Source: Planctomycetota bacterium
Lineage (GTDB): Bacteria; Planctomycetota; Planctomycetia; Pirellulales; Pirellulaceae
DNA: 64,000 nucleotides
Assembly (NCBI GenBank): GCA_014381825.1
Contig: JACNKX010000088.1
Span: 124,001-188,000, forward strand
Direction: 5' to 3'
The notes beneath the pieces are model-generated. The model did not search any database and was not told the DNA's origin. It saw nothing but the letters and a program-made list of their open reading frames with translations. Position numbers and translations under genes: made by a program. Positions 36,646 to 44,930 of the stretch are shown here, piece after piece. Numbering within the stretch: position 1 is the stretch's first letter; every line of letters begins with the position of its first letter.

Positions 36646-36725
36646 CGCTTAACGGCAAGCCACAGGTGACTGTGTAGACACACGTGAGCGTAAACACGCA
36701 GTCGCCTGTGGCTTGCCGTTAAACG
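36646..36725. repeat. 30-bp inverted repeat between the terpenoid genes
   Basis: Arms 36646-36675 and 36696-36725 match at 27 of 30 positions around a 20-base centre. It lies 24 bp after the polyprenyl synthase stop and 23 bp before the next start codon, so it could terminate, attenuate or stabilise the transcript between the genes. Confidence 0.85.
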
Positions 36726-36748
36726 AAAAAATCGATTCTTCCGTACGG

Positions 36749-37312
36749 ATGAAGGCAATGACGTTAACGCCATCGCGACAAGCGACACCGGAGTTGAAGG
36801 CGCTCGTTCATCTCTTCTATCCATCCCTCGATGACTTGGGCGCGTTCAAGGAAGTTGCAGAAAGCGAGATGCCCGAAGTGCCTCGCAAGTTGCTGTGGCA
36901 CGACGCTCACATGACGGTGACGGTCGAATCGCATCATGGATCCTCGGTAGATGTTCGCGTGTTGGATACGAAACTCACGCCAACGCACTATTCGCGGCGG
37001 ATTCTGCTCACGCGGCAGTCGGACGGACGAGTTGTCCAATTTGGGATCGTACGATTGAACTCGACGTTTCTCGGCGAAGACGTTCGCAAAGAGATCGAGA
37101 GCGAAACCACTCCGCTCGGCCGCGTTTTGATTGAGCACGATGTACTGCGCGACGTGCGATTGTTATCGCTGTGGCGCATCGAACCCGGCGACGATCTGGT
37201 GAAGGTGTTTGGTCTAGACCGACCCGAAACGTGCTACGGTCGAACGGCCCTCATCTACTGCAACGGGCTGCCCGCGGTCGAACTGCTTGAGATCGTGGCT
37301 CCCGGCGAGTGA
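36749..37312 (+). CDS. Chorismate-lyase-like protein (UbiC/DUF98 fold)
   Basis: A protein of 187 residues. The order of strands YSRRILLT, VVQFGIVRLN, then a helix with VRKEIESETTPLGRVLIEH matches the UbiC/DUF98 chorismate pyruvate-lyase fold, in which the last segment (PLG-x-x-L) lines the product site. A true chorismate lyase needs an Arg-Glu pair; an Arg in RRILLT and a Glu in the LGRVLIEHD region are present but their alignment is uncertain. The product would be 4-hydroxybenzoate or a similar aromatic acid. ATG 36749 was chosen because a further upstream TTG lies in the inverted repeat. Confidence 0.6.
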   Translation: MKAMTLTPSRQATPELKALVHLFYPSLDDLGAFKEVAESEMPEVPRKLLWHDAHMTVTVESHHGSSVDVRVLDTKLTPTHYSRRILLTRQSDGRVVQFGIVRLNSTFLGEDVRKEIESETTPLGRVLIEHDVLRDVRLLSLWRIEPGDDLVKVFGLDRPETCYGRTALIYCNGLPAVELLEIVAPGE

Positions 37313-37462
37313 CCAACTCGTGACACGCATCGGTCAGCTCGGTACAATACTTTTTCCGTAGACTGGACGACGGTCTTACGAGATATCCTGCCTGATAATC
37401 ATACCTGCGTTGTCCTTCCTTCTTGACGCCGAGCCCTCCTTCCTGACGCCGAGATAGATTCG

Positions 37463-38716
37463 ATGCAAGATCAATACGATTGTCTAGTCATCGGCGGCGG
37501 TCCTGGTGGATGTACGACGGCCTCGTTGGTTGCCGAAGCGGGCCATTCAACGTTGCTCGTTGAACGTGAAAAGGTACCGAGATTTCACGTGGGCGAATCG
37601 TTGATGCCCGAGACGTATTGGACACTTCAACGGCTCGGTGTGTTGGAGAAGATGACCAGCCATCACTTCGTCAAGAAGTTCAGTGTGGCGTTTGTCAGCT
37701 CGACAGGAGCCGAATCGAATCCGTTCTTCTTCAAAGAACATGACCCTCGCGAGTCGAGTCAAACATGGCAGGTGGAACGTGCAGAGTTCGACAAGATGCT
37801 GTTCGACAACGCCGCGGAGAAAGGTGCGGATTGTTTTGACGAAACGCGAGTTCTCGATGTGCTCTTCGCAGGCGACCGCGCCGTCGGTGCAAAGCTTCAA
37901 AAGCGAGGCGAAGAACCGCAAGATGTTCGCGCGAACGTCGTCGTCGACGCGACAGGTCAGCAGGCTCTACTCGCCAATCGGCTGGGGCTGAAGGTCGACA
38001 GTCCAGGCCTCAAGAAGGTGGCGATCTGGGGCTACTATCGCAACGCGACTCGTGATCCAGGCGAGCACGGCGGTGCAACGATCATCATGCACACGAGCGA
38101 AAAGAAGTCCTGGTTTTGGTACATCCCGCTGAAAGATGGGATTACCAGCATCGGTGTCGTGGGCGATCGCGATTACCTGTTAAAAGATCGCGGCACGCCA
38201 GAAGATATCTTCGAGGACGAACTGGTGAAATGCCCGGCGCTCGTCGATCGGCTAATGAACGCAGAGTTGACAGGCGAGTTTCGGGTCGCAAAAGAGTTTT
38301 CTTACACGACGACGCAACATGCCGGAGATGGCTGGGTGCTGGTCGGAGATGCTTGGGGCTTCATCGATCCGGTTTATTCGTCGGGCGTGTACTTCGCTTT
38401 GAAGTCGGGCGAGCATGCTGCGGACGCGATCATCGAAGGACTGCAAGCTGGCGACACATCTGCGGCGCAACTAAGTCGCTGGTTAGATGACTTCCACGCG
38501 GGCACAAAGTGGATTCGCAAATTAGTCGACGTGTACTACACCAACGAATTCAGCTTCGGTCGATTCATGAAGGCTCACCCCGAGCATCGAGGCAATCTTA
38601 CTGATTTGCTAATCGGCCGCATCTTCTATGACGACGCAGGCAAGATTTTCGAGGACTTGGACCCAGTACTCGAAGTCGCACGGAAACGCCGCACTGATTC
38701 GTCAGTGTCAAGCTAG
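37463..38716 (+). CDS. FAD-dependent oxidoreductase of the halogenase / geranylgeranyl-reductase superfamily
   Basis: A protein of 417 residues. The FAD-binding GGGPGG (residues 11-16) opens the N-terminal Rossmann fold and is followed by FHVGESLMPETY, the GESLMP pattern of the flavin-dependent halogenase branch. The WxWxIP motif characteristic of such halogenases is present as WFWYIP (Trp217-Pro222). The second FAD motif is VLVGDAWGFIDPVYSSG. The halogenase active-site Lys was not located with confidence. It may be a halogenase, a hydroxylase or a reductase of isoprenoids. It shares a CTAG stop overlap with the convergent TRAP gene. Confidence 0.8.
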   Translation: MQDQYDCLVIGGGPGGCTTASLVAEAGHSTLLVEREKVPRFHVGESLMPETYWTLQRLGVLEKMTSHHFVKKFSVAFVSSTGAESNPFFFKEHDPRESSQTWQVERAEFDKMLFDNAAEKGADCFDETRVLDVLFAGDRAVGAKLQKRGEEPQDVRANVVVDATGQQALLANRLGLKVDSPGLKKVAIWGYYRNATRDPGEHGGATIIMHTSEKKSWFWYIPLKDGITSIGVVGDRDYLLKDRGTPEDIFEDELVKCPALVDRLMNAELTGEFRVAKEFSYTTTQHAGDGWVLVGDAWGFIDPVYSSGVYFALKSGEHAADAIIEGLQAGDTSAAQLSRWLDDFHAGTKWIRKLVDVYYTNEFSFGRFMKAHPEHRGNLTDLLIGRIFYDDAGKIFEDLDPVLEVARKRRTDSSVSS

Positions 38717-40917
38717 TCGCTGGACAAGGGCGACTCGTGGCGTAGGCAATTCGCCACGACAACTACGCCGAAGATTGCAGCACCAAGCAAATCAATTCCA
38801 AGACCGACTTGATACTCTCCAATTTCTGTAAGCGGAGCCAAGAGAAGAGCGGCAGATATGAAGAGGGCGACTCTTGCAATGATCGAAAGTGAGTTTCGAA
38901 AGTGGCCGGCTAAGGTAGCGGCGAGAGCCAAGATGCCAATCGTCGCTGCTAGTACGGCGTGAGCAACGGCAAATGTGGTCAAATCGCCTCCTTCAGGAGC
39001 GAGCAAACAAAGGGCAGGGCGATAGACAAACATGAAGGGCAGCGTGAAGCCGACCAGCGAGAAGCGAAACGCTGCAAACGACGTTTGCATGATCGGAGCT
39101 TCTGCGATGGAAGCGCTCGCATATCCAGCAAGAGCGACTGGCGGAGTGACCATCGACATCATGCCAAAGTAGAAGATGAAGAGATGGGCGACGAGTGGCA
39201 TCACGCCTAGCTCTTGCAACAACGATCCCATCAGTGTCGCCATCAACAGGTAGCAGACCACGGACGGAACGCCCATGCCTAGAATCAGAGAGCAGACCAT
39301 GATGCCGAGCAGCGCCAGGAATAAGTTCGTCTCGACGACTCCTTTGATCACTGTGCTGAAGTCGCCAGCGATTCCGGTTTGCTGCACAATGCCAATGATG
39401 ATTCCGACGCACGCACTTGCTGCGACTAGTGAAACGCCGTTTTTGGCCGACTTGGTTAGCGACTGTGTCATCTCGGGACGCCAGGCTGGGTGGATTAATC
39501 CGAAGATCATCAGGCCGAACATGCCGACGATCGCCGAACTCAAAACCGAGCCGACCATCAGAAGAGGGCTGAAAGAATTGGTTGTGGGGTGAATCCATGA
39601 GTTGGCGACGAACGGCTGCAGCCATCCTGGCACCTTGTCGCCGACGGCGATCGTAGCTTGGTGTAACACCAAAACGATGAAGAAGCTCGCGAACGCCATC
39701 CAGCGCGCTTGCGAACTGATCTTCAACTCGCGGCGCAGGGTCGCGAAGACAAGAATGACGGCCAACGCGCCCGTCACTGATTTGAAAGGCGAGAAGCCGA
39801 AAATTAACAGCCCGATCAGCACGCCAAGAGCTCCGAAGAAGACCATTGCTTCGAATCCCTTTAGCTTCGTAGCCTTCACGGCTTCTAAGTCGAGGGCTTC
39901 TGTTCCGAGTCGTCTTGAGTAAAGAAATACGATCGCGAGAATTGAAAGATAGTAAAGAATGGCTGGCAGAATCGCCGCCTTCATGATGGTCACGAAGCCG
40001 CCCTCGGGTTGGACCAATTCCAACATCATGTACGCCCCCGCGCCCATGACCGGCGGGACCAACGCTCCGCCCGCTGCTGACGCTGCCGTGATGCCTCCGG
40101 CAATATGTTTCGGGAAGCGCGCGCTGCGCATCATCGGAATCGTGAATGTTCCCGTCGTTACGGCATTTGCAACGGCGCTGCCGGATAGTGATCCCATCAA
40201 GCCGCTGGCCATAACCGAGACCATTGCCGGTCCGCCGCGAATTCGACCAAACGTCTTCGTCGCAAAATCAATGATGAACTGTGTCGCGCCGGACATCTCC
40301 AAAAACGAGCCAAATACGACAAACAAGAACACATACTTAAACATGACACTCGCCGCCGGACCGAACACACCAAGCGACTGCAAAAAGGTCGTACTCACAA
40401 TATCCTTCATGCTCTGCCCAGCATGGGGCAGCAGCCAATCCGGCATGACGGGCCAATCGTGTCGAAAGCTGCCGTAGCAATAGTACGAGTGTGCCACAAA
40501 GAACAGCGCCAGGATCGGAACGATCAAGCCGATGCTGCGGCGAGTTGCTTCAAGAACGAGGGCCAGTCCGATCAAGCCCACCGCAAAGTCGGTTGTCGTC
40601 TCGCCGCCCGCTCGATCCCCGAGTGAAAATCCGTCGGCCCACCACCGTTCGAAGAGCGGTTCGGTTTGGACGATGACGTAAAGACAGCATCCCGCAGCTG
40701 TTAACCCCAGGACCAGATCTACCCAACGGAGAGCTTCGACGTCTTTGAAACGTTTGCTTGCCGGGAAAGTCAGATAGCACAGTACTAACCCGATGCCGAC
40801 GAAGACCGCCAGCGCCGACTGTGGCTTCAGCAGGTTGTAGTTCACTTCGAACAGAGTGAACAGACACAGCAGAATTCCGAGCGCGGTGACAGCAGGTTTG
40901 CTAATGCGTTCAATCAC
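38713..40917 (-). CDS. TRAP transporter fused permease (TAXI type)
   Basis: An inner-membrane protein of 734 residues containing fused small (4-TM) and large (12-TM) TRAP permease domains. The large-subunit hallmarks are ASGLMGSLSGSAVANAVTTG and GGALVPPVMGAGAYMM, and later GMMSMVTPPVALAGYASASI. Transport is sodium- or proton-driven and uses the solute-binding protein encoded immediately upstream. Substrates of TAXI systems are little known (glutamate and other carboxylates have been described). The start is 134 bp downstream of the binding-protein stop. Confidence 0.93.
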   Translation of the reverse strand: MIERISKPAVTALGILLCLFTLFEVNYNLLKPQSALAVFVGIGLVLCYLTFPASKRFKDVEALRWVDLVLGLTAAGCCLYVIVQTEPLFERWWADGFSLGDRAGGETTTDFAVGLIGLALVLEATRRSIGLIVPILALFFVAHSYYCYGSFRHDWPVMPDWLLPHAGQSMKDIVSTTFLQSLGVFGPAASVMFKYVFLFVVFGSFLEMSGATQFIIDFATKTFGRIRGGPAMVSVMASGLMGSLSGSAVANAVTTGTFTIPMMRSARFPKHIAGGITAASAAGGALVPPVMGAGAYMMLELVQPEGGFVTIMKAAILPAILYYLSILAIVFLYSRRLGTEALDLEAVKATKLKGFEAMVFFGALGVLIGLLIFGFSPFKSVTGALAVILVFATLRRELKISSQARWMAFASFFIVLVLHQATIAVGDKVPGWLQPFVANSWIHPTTNSFSPLLMVGSVLSSAIVGMFGLMIFGLIHPAWRPEMTQSLTKSAKNGVSLVAASACVGIIIGIVQQTGIAGDFSTVIKGVVETNLFLALLGIMVCSLILGMGVPSVVCYLLMATLMGSLLQELGVMPLVAHLFIFYFGMMSMVTPPVALAGYASASIAEAPIMQTSFAAFRFSLVGFTLPFMFVYRPALCLLAPEGGDLTTFAVAHAVLAATIGILALAATLAGHFRNSLSIIARVALFISAALLLAPLTEIGEYQVGLGIDLLGAAIFGVVVVANCLRHESPLSSD

Positions 40918-40967
40918 AGGGACGCCTCAGGCTAAGTTCCGTTGAGTGATTGCGAGCGGGAAGGGAT

Positions 40968-41029
40968 CGGGAGTCTTCTTCGGCAACAGGCCTTATCAAT
41001 GGAATACGTTTCGCCGAAAAAGACTCCCG
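40968..41029. repeat. 17-bp inverted repeat inside the TRAP operon
   Basis: Arms 40968-40984 and 41013-41029 match at 16 of 17 positions around a 28-base centre. The element separates the binding-protein and permease genes and could tune the expression ratio between them by stabilising the upstream transcript. Confidence 0.75.
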
Positions 41030-41050
41030 CCCCCTAAACGCACACGACCG

Positions 41051-42166
41051 CTACTCCGATTCGGTCGCAGTTTCCTCTGCGGGCGCGGCTGCTTCCTCGG
41101 TCGCTGTGCTTGAAACAGCTTCAGCAAGGTCGGTACTAGCGGGTTCAGATGTCTCGGGCCAGATGCCGGCTTCCTTGTAAAACCTCACCGCTCCGGGATG
41201 ATATTCCGTTCCCGTGTCACGCGCAACATTCTTCTCGTTAATCGCTTTGCCAGCGGGATGCTTTCCAGCGATCTCAGCCCGATGCTCCCAAACGGTCTTG
41301 GTGACTTGATAGATCAACTCCTCATCCTGGCTGGCCGAAGTGATCAAGTGCATCGATCCGACGTTCAGACCTTGGAAGTCTTGCTCGAGTCCCTTGTACG
41401 TTCCCGCAGGAATCGTGGCAGGATGGAAGAAACGGTACTTTTCGATCAATGTTTGCCGTACCTGCTCGTCGAACGCGACGAATTGAACGTCGAAGGTGCT
41501 GGTCGCTTGGGTGATGGATGCTGTTGGTACGGCACCGCCGAGGAAGGCCGCGTCGGCGGAACCGTCGCCGAGTTGATCAACCGCTCCACTTTGCGTTGCA
41601 TTGAGCGACGTGATATCGGCCCATTCGACTCCGTGTTCTTTGAGAATAGGTTCGATGAACATCTGAAAGCCAGCACCGGACGGGCCAGTGATGACTCGTT
41701 TACCTTTGAGATCAGCGATAGTCTGGATGCCCGAATCCGATCGTGCGATGAACAGTGCGACATTGGGAGCCAACGTTGCGATGGCTCGCATGTCGTACTT
41801 CTTGTCCCAATTGCCTTCGCCTCGAACTGCGAAGTACGTTATCGCCGCATTCGACAACGCGAGTTCAAGTTCGTCCTGTTGTAAGCGACGGATATTCTCT
41901 TGCGAACCCTTGGTTCCCTTGGCTTGGACCTTCCAGTCGATTTCACCCTTGTGTGCGTTTAAGACTTCGGCGATCGCGCCACCAACAACCGGAAATGCGC
42001 CACCGACGGGAGCTGTCCCCATGCTCAAGAATTGACGTTTGCCAGACACCGCACCGCCACCACCTCCACCGCTGGTTCCGCCACCACCGCTGGGTTTGCA
42101 ACCGCCGCAGCCAGTGAGTGTCAACAATACGAGAGTCAAAACAAGACGGGAGCCAAGATTCGTCAT
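41051..42166 (-). CDS. TAXI-family TRAP solute-binding lipoprotein
   Basis: An exported protein of 371 residues. The start at 42166 is followed by a lipoprotein signal (LTLTGCGG, lipidated Cys20) and a glycine-rich linker. The body has the TAXI pattern: FLSMGTAPVGGAFPVVGGAIAE, ALSNAAITYFAVRGEG, RAIATLAPNVALFIARSDSG and LKGKRVITGPSGAG, with the family's LTV-like sequences. The acidic Glu/Ala-rich tail (about the last 35 residues) is unusual. It is transcribed first, ahead of the permease, as expected for TRAP operons. GAGG lies about 11 nt before the start. Confidence 0.93.
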   Translation of the reverse strand: MTNLGSRLVLTLVLLTLTGCGGCKPSGGGGTSGGGGGGAVSGKRQFLSMGTAPVGGAFPVVGGAIAEVLNAHKGEIDWKVQAKGTKGSQENIRRLQQDELELALSNAAITYFAVRGEGNWDKKYDMRAIATLAPNVALFIARSDSGIQTIADLKGKRVITGPSGAGFQMFIEPILKEHGVEWADITSLNATQSGAVDQLGDGSADAAFLGGAVPTASITQATSTFDVQFVAFDEQVRQTLIEKYRFFHPATIPAGTYKGLEQDFQGLNVGSMHLITSASQDEELIYQVTKTVWEHRAEIAGKHPAGKAINEKNVARDTGTEYHPGAVRFYKEAGIWPETSEPASTDLAEAVSSTATEEAAAPAEETATESE

Positions 42167-42482
42167 CGCATAAACCTCTGTCTTCGGCGGGGTTACATGT
42201 CCACAGGGGGACGGTGGGATAGTTCCAACAGAAGACAGAAATCGTACCATGCGACTGGGCGATCGACCAGTGTCTGGAGATTCCAGGCGTGATCCATTAA
42301 AAGGTGCTAGGGCATGTCGTGCTCGAACTGGCATGGGGTCGTGGGGGAATAGTGAGGGGACTCAAGGCGGCGCACTGACTTCACGCACAACTCTGCGAAA
42401 AAGCGATGCGAGTCCAAGTCCGATTGGGGGTAGTGTCCTAGTCTTGAAGGACGCGAAGTAACACCGCATCGGCCACCAGCGG
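42167..42482. other. 316-bp intergenic region upstream of the TRAP operon
   Basis: This gap must contain the TRAP promoter. No gene, tRNA or palindrome comparable to the neighbouring elements was recognised. Short frames overlapping it have no family resemblance. Confidence 0.45.
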
Positions 42483-42668
42483 TCACATACTCGTGAAGTT
42501 GTCAATCGAGCGGGCGAACCCAATGACTGCACTGACGACGATCGCACAAACGGCAAAGCCGATCACGGCTACGGCGACCGCGAAGAGGATGTACCAGAGT
42601 GGAGGACGACTGTCCGGCAGCGCCTCATAACCGCTCGCTTTGTCTCGCTCGCTGGGCATCCCCGCCAT
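42483..42668 (-). CDS. Small single-pass membrane protein
   Basis: A protein of 61 residues with a hydrophilic N-terminal half and one strongly hydrophobic helix (about residues 25-48, LWYILFAVAVAVIGFAVCAI). No family is recognised. Support is only the hydrophobic helix and the lack of a competing frame. Confidence 0.45.
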   Translation of the reverse strand: MAGMPSERDKASGYEALPDSRPPLWYILFAVAVAVIGFAVCAIVVSAVIGFARSIDNFTSM

Positions 42669-42895
42669 TGTACCGATTCGCCCATTCGAAGCGCCCGGAA
42701 AATACGAGGCGTACGATTACGGGTTTGAACGGCAAGCGAGGCGTCAAACTGAGATATTGTGTTAGACGGCGATTTTCGAACTCTGAAGCATTGTTGCTAT
42801 AATCAATCGCATCGACCGAAGTCGCGGCGAGCTTGCCTAGCTTAACCGTAAACTGCGACAGGGTGTCGTTGGGAACAATGTGCGAGCTAACAGCT

Positions 42896-43138
42896 ATGTC
42901 CAATTACGAATCTGTTCTTTCGGCCGCGTCGCAGTTGCCGGTCGATGATCGACTCCAATTGATTGATGAACTGGCATCATCAGTGCCTGACGATCGGCCG
43001 CCGAAGCTCTCGGACGCTTGGCTGCGGGAAATCGACCGGCGTTCGGCCGAGATCGACTCTGACGCAGTGGTCACCGAAGATTGGGCGGACATCCGAGCTC
43101 GATTGTTCGCAAAGCACGGTGTTGACGGTGCGAACTAG
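42896..43138 (+). CDS. Putative addiction-module antitoxin (component of ParE-type pair)
   Basis: A protein of 80 residues resembling the putative addiction module component family: a helical start ([20 protein letters not shown]) followed by the [18 protein letters not shown] segment, then an acidic end ([13 protein letters not shown]). Antitoxins of this type wrap around the toxin and repress their own promoter. The toxin gene begins 11 bp before its stop codon, the normal arrangement for such operons. Confidence 0.85.
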   Translation: MSNYESVLSAASQLPVDDRLQLIDELASSVPDDRPPKLSDAWLREIDRRSAEIDSDAVVTEDWADIRARLFAKHGVDGAN

Positions 43139-43415
43139 TTTTCATCCCGAAGCGACTGCCGAATTGGAGGCGTCGGCGGATTGGTATGCCGAACGCAGTC
43201 CTACGACCGCTCGTGACTTCTGCGTTGCTGTTGACGTCGCGCTGGCGAGCATCGAGGCCAATCCCGAAAGATTCGCACGGATCGACGTTCGGCACCGGGC
43301 GTGCAGCGTACAGAAGTTCCCGTTTCAGATTGTCTTCCGACATGACCAGCATCGAGTTCACGTTGTTGCCATCGCGCATGCAAAGCGACGACCGGGTTAT
43401 TGGCGCAATCGCTAG
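43128..43415 (+). CDS. RelE/ParE-family toxin
   Basis: A toxin of 95 residues from GTG 43128 (TTG 43122 is an alternative), overlapping the antitoxin gene. It has the family pattern [20 protein letters not shown] at the start, an internal [10 protein letters not shown] turn, and the late strands FPFQIVFRH and [14 protein letters not shown] ending in the conserved arginine/tryptophan. ParE members poison gyrase and RelE members cleave mRNA on the ribosome; the sequence favours the ParE-like group. Part of an accessory region. Confidence 0.88.
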   Translation: MRTSFHPEATAELEASADWYAERSPTTARDFCVAVDVALASIEANPERFARIDVRHRACSVQKFPFQIVFRHDQHRVHVVAIAHAKRRPGYWRNR

Positions 43416-43570
43416 CTGACCGACGCACAACGCAGAACAACCGCAAGGTCGATTCGCGATCGCCTTCCTTCTTTCGCGAAGTGGGCTCTCGCAATAGAAT
43501 CGTTTGGTAATTCAACGTCGCTCGCTTCGTTCACAGCGGCGACGGACGTTCTTCCCGTTGGGTAAAAAAA

Positions 43571-44278
43571 ATGGGATACCTTTACACGCAGGGGGCAGCC
43601 CGTATTGTCGCTGAGCCATGCGAGTACAAACATCGGTTCGGTGGAGAGCCGATTCATTGTATTGAAAACCGCTCAGATACGGAATTCGTCCTCCACTCAC
43701 TCTATATCCTCGACACCACGGACTTGGCCGTACCGCGCGTACTCCCGGGTCGGAAGTGGCTTCCGCTCTACTATCCGATGTTCAACGATGGTGCTGAAAT
43801 CGCATACCAGGTTGTCGCTGATGACTCGATAGTAGTCCATCGAGTCTACGGTGATTTGTTTACCGATCTGTGGGAGGATTATCAGTGGCCATCGAATCGG
43901 CTCCCAGAGCATCGAATAGGTGTGAGACCGCTCTCGTATGACGATCAGAAGACACTGGTGTACGGATTCACTGCTGCCGAACACCTAAATGATGATTCCA
44001 TCTCCAAGGGAGATAAGGAGTATCTTCGGCGATGTGGATACCCCTTCACACAGGTTGGGGGCATTCAGCGCATGATGCAATCCGTGCCAGAGCAGACGTG
44101 CGCCAACGTCGAATGCAAGAATTGCGACTATTCGAATCAGCACACTGTTTTCGCGGTTGTCTGGAATGATCCTGTACCGGGCTTTAAGCTCTGGGGCGAG
44201 TACGGCGGTTACACTCAGATAATTTTCCAGATGTGCCCCATATGTCAGACGATTCAGGTGTGCAGCCGCTGCGACTGA
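43571..44278 (+). CDS. DUF1963-like protein with Cys-rich C-terminus
   Basis: A soluble protein of 235 residues. The stretch PFTQVGGIQRMMQ followed by CANVECKNC and ending in FQMCPICQTIQVCSRCD resembles DUF1963 proteins, which have a GG-x-P-x-W/Q motif, a central CxxC and a C-terminal cysteine-containing strand that may hold zinc. Such proteins occur as orphans and as immunity proteins of contact-dependent toxins; neither role can be decided here. No toxin with repeat-rich architecture is adjacent. ATG 43571 has an A-run but no clear ribosome site. Confidence 0.6.
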   Translation: MGYLYTQGAARIVAEPCEYKHRFGGEPIHCIENRSDTEFVLHSLYILDTTDLAVPRVLPGRKWLPLYYPMFNDGAEIAYQVVADDSIVVHRVYGDLFTDLWEDYQWPSNRLPEHRIGVRPLSYDDQKTLVYGFTAAEHLNDDSISKGDKEYLRRCGYPFTQVGGIQRMMQSVPEQTCANVECKNCDYSNQHTVFAVVWNDPVPGFKLWGEYGGYTQIIFQMCPICQTIQVCSRCD

Positions 44279-44676
44279 TATCACCCAACCAGATACGCCC
44301 GCAGAACAGAGTCACGTTTGGCGTAGTGCAACGGGCGGCTGCGTAATACAAACAATCGAAGTTCAAACTCTATTCCTTCGGCACGGTCGGCGGCGGTCGT
44401 GCCAACCGTTGGGCGAACGAAACAGCCAATCTGAAGAAGTTGAGATGAAGTCCGAATCTCACCGAGAACGACATCCGATCGCGTTCGATGGCCCGAAGAC
44501 GCGATGGTATCAACACGCGCTCCGCAGGCTGCCTGTGTCGTTGCTCATCTCGCTCGTCACGCTGGCTTTGGGCGTTCCGCGTCTTGTGCGCGCGGTAACG
44601 ATGCTTCTTTAGGACATTGCCCGGTGGGTAATTCCTTTGCATCCGCTGCACGCATCCGCTGAATTCCAGGTCTACC
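44279..44676. other. Intergenic region; possible short peptide only
   Basis: About 400 bp without a supported gene. A plus-strand 55-codon frame from ATG 44445 encodes a basic N-terminus and one hydrophobic helix (LPVSLLISLVTLALGVPRLV) and could be a real small membrane peptide, but nothing else supports it. A GGCACG/CGTGCC hairpin lies near 44380-44403. Confidence 0.35.
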
Positions 44677-44811
44677 TAGTAGTCTGTCGCAGCTCAATCT
44701 TGGGGTTGGACGTGGCTGGGGCTTCCAGCGGCAGCGCCTGTAAAACTGCGGCTGGAAGCCCCAGTCACAGAATGCTCGCAACCGAAAACTAAGCAGCGGC
44801 AGACTACTAGC
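44677..44811. repeat. 135-bp nested inverted-repeat element
   Basis: The ends read CTAGTAGTCTG and its complement; outer arms of about 33 bases match at roughly 26 positions. Inside is a second, tighter stem (GGCTGGGGCTTCCAGC with its partner) around a 20-base centre. The word GGCTGGAAGCCCCAG is identical to that in the hairpin at 50200. It has no open frame and resembles a miniature transposable or REP-type element. Confidence 0.85.
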
Positions 44812-44930
44812 CTGTTGCGTCTTCCCCTTTCGCAACGGGCTACTGCCTCCGCCCGGCTAGAAGCTGCAAGCTCTGGCAGGGCTTTTTCGTTTGCAGCGAC
44901 CGCTTGCAATATCCCTGCTACAATATCTCT
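44812..44930. other. Leader of the propeller gene with a terminator-like hairpin
   Basis: A stem formed by GTTGCG and CGCAAC (about 44815-44846) is followed near 44877 by a GC-rich stretch and CTTTTTCG. It could be an upstream terminator or attenuator. No family riboswitch is recognised. Confidence 0.35.

Noticed and set aside
44370-44651. A 93-codon minus-strand frame in the gap before the palindrome
   Set aside because: The product is Arg/Gln-rich and repetitive, as expected of non-coding GC-rich DNA, with no ribosome site.
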